A stretch of DNA of 21,288 nucleotides from a virus. The stretch is from positions 1 through 21,288 of the IMG/VR virus record IMGVR_UViG_3300034117_000167. The stretch is one strand, 5' to 3'. This document shows positions 6,301 to 15,500 of this stretch, piece by piece. The notes beneath the pieces are model-generated. The model was not told where the DNA came from. It did no database searches and saw nothing but the letters and a program-made list of their open reading frames with translations. Every line of letters begins with the position of its first letter. Within the stretch, counting starts at the first letter, position 1. Made by a program: the position numbers and the translations under genes.

Positions 6301-8840
6301 CCAAACTGGCAGCGACCATGAACTTCTACAGCACCTGGCTGAGGGAGTCCTGTAGTTTTGTTATAGAATGGCTTCGAATATATTCTCACAAATCCTGTTG
6401 GATACATTTTGCCATTGAATGGAATCTTGGAGAAATAATCTTCATACTCTTCTAGGCTGCTAATCCAAACATCAGAGGACTGACCAAGAACCTTATACTG
6501 TACAGCGTCGTAACGAATGACTTCTCCATTTGCATAGAAGTATCCTGCATATCTACCCATCCACTGTGCTGCATCTCCAAAGTCAATAATGTTAGCCTGT
6601 ATCTGCCCCTTTGCGTCAACATAAGGAACTGTAGCAGGCAAGGTTGTCTTTAGTGGAATTGCTGTAAGTGCATATGTTGACAGCGATCCGTCGTTACCGC
6701 TGTTCTGTGTCTTGGTTGCCTCTGATGGGGACACTTCCCAAAGGAGTGATGGCTTGTATGTCCAGTTCTTGTCACGATCTAGTTTGTTTGCTTGCTCTAG
6801 AGACGAATAAGACTTTTCGATATATCTAGTTGTAAAGTTAATCTTACCGTCATTGTAGACCTCTGTGTCTTGGCTTGCAATACTTATGATGTTTGCTAAC
6901 TTAGGCTTGGTCGTTGAGTTTCTTTCTACCCCACTCTTAGCAAAATCCTTAGAGCCATATAGGGTGATGTCTGTGCTTCTGTCAGTTACCTTTGGCAGCA
7001 TGTAGTTTTTTGACATCATCACAAAGTTGTTGTACTCGTCAAAGAACATTGCGGTCTGAGTAGAACGTGCTAGTTCGTTTAGAACCTCAGCAACTGTTAC
7101 ATCTGGCTCTACATAGAAGAATGGAATGATTGGTTCTGACTCTCCAGCCACTCTCTTAAATACATAGTTGCTAAACCCAATGTTGTCTAGCAAGAATGAA
7201 ATAGCATAGGTCAGAGATGCGTTTCTTGCAAGAATCTGTGGTGCTGAGAATGACTCAAAGTATGAAAACATATCTCTTAGATTAATTCTAACTGTCCTAG
7301 ACTCTGCACTTACCTCTGGGAATCCGTCTCCGTACATTGTTTTAATTGGTACGAAGTAGTCGTAGTAAGTTCCTCCGTCTAGTACCTCGGCAATTACGTC
7401 ATAGATTTTAAATTGAATTTGATTTGGTGCATACTTTGCAATAATGCTTGACGTATTGTTGATGTTGAAAGAATCATCAAAGTCAAAGATTTCAATTGAT
7501 CCTGTAGACACTAGAAGTTGTCCTACTGGCAAACCGCTAATACCTAAATCGGACGCTGACTTCTTGGCAGAAACACCCTTGGTCTTGTCTGTAATGTTGA
7601 CAGCAAGACGAGTTGACATTTCAATAAGGTCAAACGTTGAGTCTAACTTGTTCATGGTTTCTACAACGATTCTGAGACCTTTTAGATATTGCATTTCTCT
7701 GTATGCTGTTCTAAACTGGTTAGTTGTATTGATAAAGTTATCTGGTCTAGTGGTGTCAGTTACAAAATGTGTAAATCTGTCTACGGTTTCCTCCGCTACA
7801 ACCCAACCATATTCTGGGGTAAAGACTTGATACTCTTGCTCTTCCTCAATCCAGATATGATATTCTCCAATGTCTGTGGAAGATGTCTTGATTAAGTATG
7901 CATAGCCATTTACCGCCTTGATTGGCAGAAGGGCTTCTGTAGAATATGTCTCAGCCTGAATAAAGATGTCTCTATATCTATCTGGAACGATTAGCCCATA
8001 GGATAGTTCTACGTATCCGTCTGCACCAATGATGGCAGAACCATTTCTTCTAGTTGAGTTAGAGTCGAATGACTTTAGGTCTTCCCAGTCATTGCCCACA
8101 AGTCCTTGTACTTTCCACTTTACTGGAGTTGTCTTGTTTGATGCACCAAATAGTGGGTCTGCAATAGTTCCGTTTGCTGTAGAGATATTGCCTTGATCGA
8201 TTGTTCCAATGTTTGTTTGCATCTTAATAACAATTCTGTTTGCTGGAACGGCTTCCTTGTAAACCACAAATGGGGCTACGTCGTCAATGCCAAACTCAGC
8301 CAAGCCATTTAATGTTTTGTTCGCTACGCCATACTCTTTGCCAGACTCAGTTCTGAAAGATGTCCAGTACTTAAACTTATCGTTTCTGTCTGCTGCATAA
8401 TATCTAGGTCTGTTTGTATCTAGGTAAGACTGTCCTAGCCCATTGATTGTGCTACCGTTGACAAAGTGTGTTCCAGTTGTAGTAAAGTATCTAGCCTTGT
8501 TAATGCCAGACCTTGGTCTAAACTTTCCTAGGCAGTCGTCAAGGGAGAAGTATAGTTTTTCTTTTTCGTTTACTGTTGAAAATTTGATTGGCTGGTCGTT
8601 GTCGTCAAAGCCATTCTCAATAGTGGTATCTGAGTTTGTTCCGTTTTTATGGGTAGCATCGTTTTCGTCAAACTGCACAGGAAGTAGTCTAAGGGTTGTG
8701 TCGTCTTTTCTGTAGCGATAGTTACCAACCATTTTAATGTTGTCTGGAACATTCATATTCCATTCGGCAGAGATAAAAGATCTGTTTTTAACAGAGGAAG
8801 ATGTTTCTAGGTGCTCCTGTAGTTTTGCATCGTAGAACAA
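3366..8840 (-). CDS. Tail hub / Tal-like protein with large insertion, 1824 aa
   Basis: Very large tail-tip protein, second gene after the tape measure gene. The start is TTG 8838-8840, with GAAGAGG six bases upstream. Residues about 1-390 form a beta-rich N-terminal region (FRPRSGINKARYF, DDVAPFVVYKEAVPANRIVI). Residues about 397-613 look like a hub core: LPVGQLLVSTGSIEIFDFDD, then VAEVLNELARSTQTAMFFDE. The closing hub motif appears only at the C-terminus, about residues 1713-1824: AYGKKEFTLESRYIQNQDMA, PRKSIGVSVFSMPTLQLGDI. Between them lie more than 1,000 residues of Ser/Thr/Gly-rich beta sequence. These include an Ig-like part (about 950-1110), a short barrel-like part (ISVEDTSGIKVGQEVIL, about 1115-1200) and a segment at about 1280-1540 whose layout (YYFEIAAISDTG, LRFYLYVNNVLVGTVTDAD) resembles LamG/concanavalin-type glycan-binding domains. 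The likely role is to close the tail tube and carry receptor-binding modules. The hub call is fairly firm; the sub-domains are pattern-based. Confidence 0.8.
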   Translation of the reverse strand: MFYDAKLQEHLETSSSVKNRSFISAEWNMNVPDNIKMVGNYRYRKDDTTLRLLPVQFDENDATHKNGTNSDTTIENGFDDNDQPIKFSTVNEKEKLYFSLDDCLGKFRPRSGINKARYFTTTGTHFVNGSTINGLGQSYLDTNRPRYYAADRNDKFKYWTSFRTESGKEYGVANKTLNGLAEFGIDDVAPFVVYKEAVPANRIVIKMQTNIGTIDQGNISTANGTIADPLFGASNKTTPVKWKVQGLVGNDWEDLKSFDSNSTRRNGSAIIGADGYVELSYGLIVPDRYRDIFIQAETYSTEALLPIKAVNGYAYLIKTSSTDIGEYHIWIEEEQEYQVFTPEYGWVVAEETVDRFTHFVTDTTRPDNFINTTNQFRTAYREMQYLKGLRIVVETMNKLDSTFDLIEMSTRLAVNITDKTKGVSAKKSASDLGISGLPVGQLLVSTGSIEIFDFDDSFNINNTSSIIAKYAPNQIQFKIYDVIAEVLDGGTYYDYFVPIKTMYGDGFPEVSAESRTVRINLRDMFSYFESFSAPQILARNASLTYAISFLLDNIGFSNYVFKRVAGESEPIIPFFYVEPDVTVAEVLNELARSTQTAMFFDEYNNFVMMSKNYMLPKVTDRSTDITLYGSKDFAKSGVERNSTTKPKLANIISIASQDTEVYNDGKINFTTRYIEKSYSSLEQANKLDRDKNWTYKPSLLWEVSPSEATKTQNSGNDGSLSTYALTAIPLKTTLPATVPYVDAKGQIQANIIDFGDAAQWMGRYAGYFYANGEVIRYDAVQYKVLGQSSDVWISSLEEYEDYFSKIPFNGKMYPTGFVRIYSKPFYNKTTGLPQPGAVEVHGRCQFGTGAKDDKGRTIPVEHKAGLDTASWTQKVSGVTMDSDYLFSAIGNFQLRDAYIPHKASIPIKTFGSGSRAWTLTAPGTLSASSGTGDATPIATNIRSAKEYKYSLSMNNVEVYAVTQSLQQKNNVDKTTSIGNISISNIVPGSTTSAVTLQVTLPSFKSFYKNLDAAKKATTDTYSWSIVGTTVTGGNNGTIFCKNTGTAKKPVYDANKTWINQGTTAKVNASTSATSTIALTTTVTNGEATDITLVVNGNIVKTITINTSDRCGVLGDLSNVVVAYDNRTISVEDTSGIKVGQEVILYTKDESLSASGTDLVVSNPFDTDNKNLLRVASIQSDTLFKIKRKGDTSSPLLGITDSNLKKDIKSITFKDQRFVSSDATKVAGGKTNESGNRDSSKLGQGSTITGVIKNFLSAETSTTDNNVTNPQTVPTGSVQSSALVMSGPAFTDANDPDSVDFVSYTYKNLGTNAAKYKYFGTRLRIVGKYEYGDQQSGIGEDTWYTNKQLSSTGNETTTSVKASSGGLAVLLNPVTNNGYYFEIAAISDTGTARKVVKYSEDGKQLDDPIHNLLFYKMNVGVDENGTLLTGQKATPVKLWGGLTNVSVDNGSFVGQSRMSSTNSVNTVYDLAVEYEVVNENSLRFYLYVNNVLVGTVTDADPFIDATTKKPIIYNNMALFVRGKAKCMFEHVFAISASPSQTASTEVVSAASVPENGIFGSGSISFNESMRKYALSGVINESFLSGVSPSTLTGNSIYYEEFGTIMREAAYFNVRYDKSYPALTAQIAPTYNNNRGYTISGFLPGPYSAEFMVFNSTDSVLVLDGSEGNYLRLQGITFTQQATHELTVDEYFSTRSSLSDPQTPTGSSLVASPLKEAQEYNRIRNSRSAYGKKEFTLESRYIQNQDMANSLMEWITGKIMKPRKSIGVSVFSMPTLQLGDIVNIDMKDENGVDQIAPSTSRFVVYQIDYSKSNQGPEMSVYLSEVV

Positions 8841-8841
8841 T

Positions 8842-9501
8842 TTATACCTCTTCCAGGCTCATGGACACGTTCCAAAAGTCGTGACCTTGTCCTCTTTTTT
8901 CTACTGAGTATGAGAAGTCTGAAAAGAATACTTCAATAACATCTGAATAGTTATTTAAGTTATTATATCTGGTTACTGGATCTGCAAAGTTATCGTATCT
9001 GTCATATGACAAGAATAGCCAGAATGAGCCCTTGTGGTTTTCATACCAGTCAATTAGTTCGATACCGCCTGCACCGCCATCTGCAGTAAACATCTGACTC
9101 ATTCCCTGAGAAGCCGTAGACGTTCTTCTTAAGATTGGAATACCTTCTTCATCAAAGTCTGGTGATGCAGCAAAGCCTCTAGATGGTAGTCTTTGCCATG
9201 ATGTTGAAATCTGTGTTTTATCAGCGATGTGGTATGAACGCATACGACCATTGACCATACGCTCACGCTTTTCAATTCTAGTTGGTTTAAAAGATATTTC
9301 CTGACGGTTGTGGTCAGATAGGATTAGGAAGGTCCCAGCCTCGTCAGGAGACGCTGCAATAATATCCCCATTAGAACCTAGTTCATAACCTACAGGGACG
9401 TAGAAGCCGTCTTCAGTGAGCGTTCCAGGGGTATCTGATAGAAGCATAGCCTGTGGTCTGCCCCACTTCTTTCTTCCTGCCATATATGCTGAAGTAGTCA
9501 T
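8842..9501 (-). CDS. Distal tail (Dit-like) / minor tail protein, 219 aa
   Basis: First gene after the tape measure gene and directly before the hub gene. That is the usual place of the distal tail protein, which forms the ring joining tube and tip in siphophages. It begins MTTSAYMAGRKKWGRPQAML. The C-terminal half contains an IELIDWYENHKGSFWLFLSY stretch, then a DVIEVFFSDFSYSVEKRG stretch and an ending NVSMSLEEV, a beta-rich layout common in Dit-type proteins. A basic central segment (RIEKRERMVNGRMRSY) is notable. The ATG overlaps the tape measure stop by one base (TAATG). An internal ATG at 9483 (MAGRKKWG) is possible but less well placed for coupling. The functional call leans on gene order. 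Confidence 0.75.
   Translation of the reverse strand: MTTSAYMAGRKKWGRPQAMLLSDTPGTLTEDGFYVPVGYELGSNGDIIAASPDEAGTFLILSDHNRQEISFKPTRIEKRERMVNGRMRSYHIADKTQISTSWQRLPSRGFAASPDFDEEGIPILRRTSTASQGMSQMFTADGGAGGIELIDWYENHKGSFWLFLSYDRYDNFADPVTRYNNLNNYSDVIEVFFSDFSYSVEKRGQGHDFWNVSMSLEEV
8847..8853 (-). promoter_or_regulatory. Ribosome binding site for the TTG start at 8840
   Basis: GAAGAGG on the minus strand ends six bases before TTG 8838-8840. It is formed by the last codons of the upstream gene (Glu-Glu-Val), whose TAA lies between the SD and the TTG. The next in-frame ATG is well inside conserved-looking sequence (residue 29), so the TTG start is preferred. Confidence 0.75.
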
Positions 9502-12500
9502 TATAGGTTATTGCTCCTGATTCGTTGTGCGTCAATCTGTCTAATTTGAGACATTACTGTCTGAGCAATGTCATTAGCACTTGCTCCTGCATTAGATACG
9601 TTTACGTTGACACTATAATTATACACTGAATCTCCGCCGTAGGTGCCATTATTGACTGACTTTAGATTGTCTACCCCAAACTTTTTAACTGCTGGCTGAG
9701 AAACAACGAACTCTCCTGGGGTTAGCATGGCAGGTACTGTGTCTGTTCCAACTGCAAAACCACCCTCAACAAATCTTTGTGGCATAATCATTCCACCCTT
9801 GGCGTAACGCTTTAGTTTATACGCAGCAGATTGACCTGTTCCGTCAAATGGGAAGGTTGTTTTATCCATGATGTTTCCGCTACCAGGATAGATTTTTTCA
9901 ATTGCGTCCTTTGTGTAGCCTGCCCGAATAAGATCATCCCTATATTCGTTAGCCTTATTTACACCAAACAAAAGTGTTGCACTTGGCTTTTTCAATTTTT
10001 CTAGTTCTTTTGTTAAGGCTGCCTCGCCACCGATAGCCTTTAGGAATTTATCATAGAATGCCTTGTTTGCTTTTGCTACTGGAATTCCTTCGGTATAAGG
10101 ATCGACATTGATTGTCTGTAGTGCACTAGCAATTTTTGAGTAAGCAGTTTTATAGGTTGCAAAATCAGCGTCATAAAAACTCTTAGAGTCTTTTAGCCAA
10201 TCAATTCTTGACTTTACCTCTGGTGAAAGCGAAGCAAGGAGGTCATTTCTTCTTGTCTCCATGTATTCGGTATTGAAAGCCTGTTGCCCTGCAGTTCTAT
10301 CCCCAGTATTGTACGTGGCATATCCTTGCTTATCTTTCATTAAGAATCCGTACTTAAGACCCTTTTCTTCTGCTGCAGCGTACTTGGCGTATAGTCCCTG
10401 CCACTTTGCTCTAAGACCAAGATCTTTGATTTGAGTCCCACCCTTAGCACTAAACACATCTGCATCCAGTTGGTTATCATATGCAAAATCAGTAAGTGCT
10501 TGGCTAGCATTGTCAAAGTTTGTCATCATGCCTTTATACGCTGTGTTGGCATCTCCCTTATCCATTTGAGACAGAAGTCCCTCAATCTTGCCAGTGCCTC
10601 TTTGATTAACGAAGTCAGCCTTTCCGATATCCTTAAAACTTGTTTTATATGTCGGATCTAGGTTTTTGTCTGTTGTAGTATCTTTAATGGTACCGTCGCC
10701 CTTGTCGCCAGTGCCAGAGCCACCAGAGTTAATGGTCTTAATAACCTTAGTAATAGGCTGAACAATTGGCTTGCTTGCTTCAGCGTTCTTTTTAATCTGC
10801 TCGGCTGTTTGAGCAATTAGAGAGTTTAGAATTTCCTTTTGCTTTGCAAGGATAACTTCATTTTGAACAATTTCGTCTTTTTTAATTTCAAGAACCTGAA
10901 GACTGATGTCGTACATTTTTTGCTCAAGGTCTACTCGTGTAAACTTTTGACCGTTAATCTCTACGGTTAGCGTATCTACCGCTCTTCTCTTAGCATCTTC
11001 TAGAGCCTTAACCTGTGCATCGGCTGCTGCCTGGGCTTGTTGTGCTCTTAGTTGTTGTGCAGCCTTTGCAGCAGCACCAATGTCACCACGTGACAGGGCA
11101 TCGGCAACGTCTAGTTCGCCCTGCTTTTGCTTCATAATTTCATCATTAACAGACTTTACCTCTTGCAGAGCCTGGATCTGTTTGTCATAAGCCTCGTTGA
11201 TCTTTTCTGCTCTCTTAGAAATGATGTCAAGACCGTTTTGGTAAACGTTGTTCTGTGCTTCTAAGGTGTCAATTCTAACTTGTGCATCGTCAATTTCATT
11301 TTGAACTTCACCCTTAGATAGTCTATCTGCTGCTAGAGATGCCAACTTTGACTTTGTGAGCATGTCAATTGCTTTCTTTTGTTCTTTCTGGTTTCCAATT
11401 AACTTAACGCCAGCAAGGGCAACCATCATGTCCGCATCTGCAAGCATTTCTGAAGATAGGGCTGAGTTCTTGTTTCCTAGAACCAAAGCCTTTGTGGCAT
11501 CTACTCTATCGTAAATAGACTTGGTAGCCTTCATACCCGACTCTTCTGCTTGTCTGAGTTTAGCAATTGCAGATATTTGATTCATCTGCTTTACAAAATT
11601 TGTAATCTTACCATTCTTGTCAAAGAATAGTTTCATGTACTTGTCTGCTTCTTCCTTTGGCATGCCTAGGATGTTGTCGATAATGTCTTGATTAATGCCA
11701 GCAGAGTATAGGTTTGTGGCAAGACCAGCAAAGGTGTTCTTGAAGGCTGCACCCTTCTTTGCAAAGTCTTGAAGAGTCTTAGACGAAGCCTCGTATCCAA
11801 CGGTTAGTTTTTGTGAGGCATCCGTAAGGTCTCTCACGCCCTTGACATAGTCGTCTAGCCACGATGCCGATGGACCAGAGCCACCTGTTGTCTTAGTCTC
11901 TGGTGTTGCAACAAAGGCATTGTCACCGATTAGGTTTGTTGTTGCTCTTTGTGCTAGCCACTGGATGTACTTTGTCTGAGCGTATGCTCCTTGTCCAGCA
12001 TATTGCTGTCCCTCTGCAGCAAGCCATGCCTTAAATCCTGGGTCATTGCTCTCTACCGTTCCAGAAAGAATAGAAACATATTCTAGATAAATCTGCTGAC
12101 CTTCTCTGCTGGTGATGCTGTTAAAATATGTTGAATCATCACGAAGAATAGCCATTTCTTCTGGATTCATAATCTTTGCATTTTGAACAATGTCTACTGA
12201 AAGTTTGCCCTTTGGAAGAGCCTTAATTTCATCAATGTCGTTCATAAGTTTTGTTTCCATGGTTGGGTTCTTAGAAACATAGTCTACGATAACTGGAACG
12301 TTGATGCTTGGATCGCCACTCATTCTGCCAAGTTCTTTATAGAGTTCAATTAGATTTTCTGATTGTTCTCCGTCAGTAACTGTTGACATCTTGGTGATAA
12401 AGTTTGTCTGAACTGTTTTGTTGAGTTTACCGTTTGGATCCACGAATAGGTTAGAAATTCCAAGAACATCATTCAGACCTGTTCCAGTTAGGTTTGCGCT

Positions 12501-15500
12501 AATGTTAATTGCTTTTTCAATTACCGATGAATCTGTAGCCATTAGGTCAGTTAGCATCAACATTGCCATTGGGTCTACCGTTGTGTTGAGCAGCATCTCC
12601 AGTTGGTATCTTTGAGTCTTATCAACAACGTTTGTCTGTATGTTTGACAGGGCTGCACCTGCAATGTCCTCCATTGCGGTATCTTTATACTTTTTGCCAA
12701 TAGCCTTTTCTGCACCAGCAAGCAACTGATCTTGGTAAGCACTGTTCTTGAAAGATGCTTCAATTTGATTCATGGTCTTTACGTTTTGGTCTAGCAAGCC
12801 CTGTCTGTCAGTGATGTATTTGTTTTGTAGTTCGTCAGCCTTTGCTGTATCTCCTGCAGCCTTTGCTGCAGCGATTCTCTTTTCGTAATCTAACTGCAAA
12901 GAGTCTAGAAGTTGCTTCTGTTGATTAATGGCGTTTGCCTGAATTGCTACGTTCGCTCCTGCAAGTTTACCAAGGCGTTCTGCATATGCTTCAGCACCCT
13001 TAAAGTATCCGTAGATTCCTCCAGCAACTGTTCCAATAACAGCACCAATTGCTGTTCCAACTCCTGGCATAATCATTGAGCCTGCCACTGCACCAGCAGC
13101 AGCACCTGCGCCAGCACCTGCAGCAGCCCAGCCACCAGCGTTCAGAGCCTCCATGCCAGTCATTCCACCATTTTGTTGCAAGTTTGTGGATGTAAGTTCC
13201 ATCTGTCTTTGAGACTCTTCAATTAGTTTAACTCTAATCTCTAGTTCATTGTCAAGGATGTTCTCTCCGTTTGGACCTAGCAGCGATGTGATTTGTCCAG
13301 CAAGTTTAATTCCTAGGTTTACGTTACCCATCTTTCTACCAATATTGATGGCAATACTTCTAGCCTGTGCAGGAGTGATTGCATTTGAAAGCACAGATGT
13401 TGCAAGTTGACTGAATAGTGCTGATTCTGTACCGCCAGCACCTACCGCTGCTGTTGACTGTCCTGCTGCCTTAATGAGGGAGGCTCCAGACTCAGAGTCT
13501 ACGAAACTTTCTCCAAATGTGGTCTTTCCGCTTACTACGCCGTATGGGTTTAATTCTTTTGCTCTACGCTTATCTAGAATTTCTGATGCAGAAACCTTGC
13601 CAGCGAATTCGGCTAAACTCTGAATAGCCTTTGCTCCAGAACCAATTGCACCGTTAAATTCTAGAACATTGTCAATGCCACGATTGATTGCCTCGTTGTA
13701 TTGAATAAATCCATAAACAACTAGTCCGATTGCTGCAATTCCCAAAGTTGCAAAACCCATGGTCTTGTTCATTTGCTGAAGCATCATTGTTAGCATTGAT
13801 AGACCACCAATTACTGGTGTAATTGCTCCTGCAAGTTCTCCAACCTTTCCACCTGCCATGGTTAGGGCACCAGATACCATGGAGGCAGTCATCATAATTC
13901 CAGAGATCTTGTTGCCAAAACCACCAACGGCACCCCTGCCATTTCCTGATGCCTGGTTTGCATTGTTTGCCTGCTCTAGATCAATAGTGTTTCCACGTTC
14001 CCTGGCTAGACGTGCTCGTTCCTGAATGACCTTTGACTCAGTTCCATTCTCTTTCATTTCTTCAATAAGAGCGTTTCTCTTGCCTTGCATTATCTGCTCA
14101 CGCTGTAATGCCTCGGCAATCTCTGCTTCAGTTGCCTGATTGGTGTTTAGCAGTTTTTCTCTGTATATGTCTTTTTGTACTTGTAATGCTAGGTATTCAT
14201 CATCAGTTGCAAGCAGTAGTTGTTCGGCAACCTGCACTCTTTGGGCATGAAGTTTTTGATCTGCCTGAATTTGTCTGTCAATACTGTCATTCCAGCGGTC
14301 AGCCATGCCTTGTGCCACAGTAGTGAGTTTTTCCTTGCCTGTCTCAAGACCCTTTGATACTAGGTCAAGACCCTTGCCTTTAACCTTAGATGCAAAAGCA
14401 CCAACTTTGTCTCTCATGGTTGGCTGAACAGGTGCAGAGAATGGTGCGTCTACGCCAGGGATACCGCCTGGGGGTGGGGGTGGAACAGAGTTAAAGCCTT
14501 GATTGTATGATTTTGCATCATCTGCACCGTCTTGACTAGAAAGTCTGTGAGGGCTATTTCTGTCACGGACTTCCATGTATGGATCATTTTGTGGCTGATC
14601 TAGTTTTGCTTTCTTTGCTTCTTCATATGCTTGAGCATCATTAGCACCATCTTGTTGTGCAACAACTTTGCCAGTTCCTGCAGCACGAATTTCTGCACCT
14701 GTTGAAGATGCAGGAATCTCTACACGGCTTCCACCACCTCGTTGAGCAACTGCCACAACTCCACGATTAAATCTGTCTACTGCTCCAGAAGTAAACTCTG
14801 TAGGATTCTGTACTGATGCCAGGTCAGAGACTGACATCTGTCCTCTCTTAACAATGTGAGATAGTTGCTGACCATCTAGTGTGGATGCGTCTCCTCCAAG
14901 AAGACCATACATGTCCTCATATGCTCGTTTTCTTGAGGTTGATTCGTAAGTTGTTTGACCAAGTGCTAACTGCCTTCTACCAATACCCTTGTTGGTTCCC
15001 TTACCTGTAATTCTTCTAACAGTATCATCTTCAAATGCGGTCTGTGTGTCAAGCACTTTTTCTATTGATGGTCCAACATTTCCAGCATACTTGTCTGACT
15101 TTGCTAGTTCTCTTGCCTTACGAGTATTTATTTCGTGATAAACTTCATCTGTTACCTTGGTAGTTAGGTCTCCAACTTCTTGTGCTACCGCTTTTGCCAA
15201 GTCGTTTGCAAACATTGCAAATTCTGGAACTCTTTGCATTTCTGCACGTAAAGTTTCTGGTGACATGTCCCCAACCGAGTGACCAATAGCCTCTGCGATA
15301 ATTGGAGCATATGTTTCTGTAGAAGCGTTTGCTGAAACCTGCTGGGCGTTTGCACCCTCTTTACCCATGGCACGATTTAGATTTCCTGGAATGTACTGAA
15401 CTGCATTTGAGTATGAGTGGAATTGTCCTGAAATATGACCTTGTGCAAATCTAGGAACATTTCCAGCAATAAGAGCCTTAACTAATTCTGGATTTCTTGC

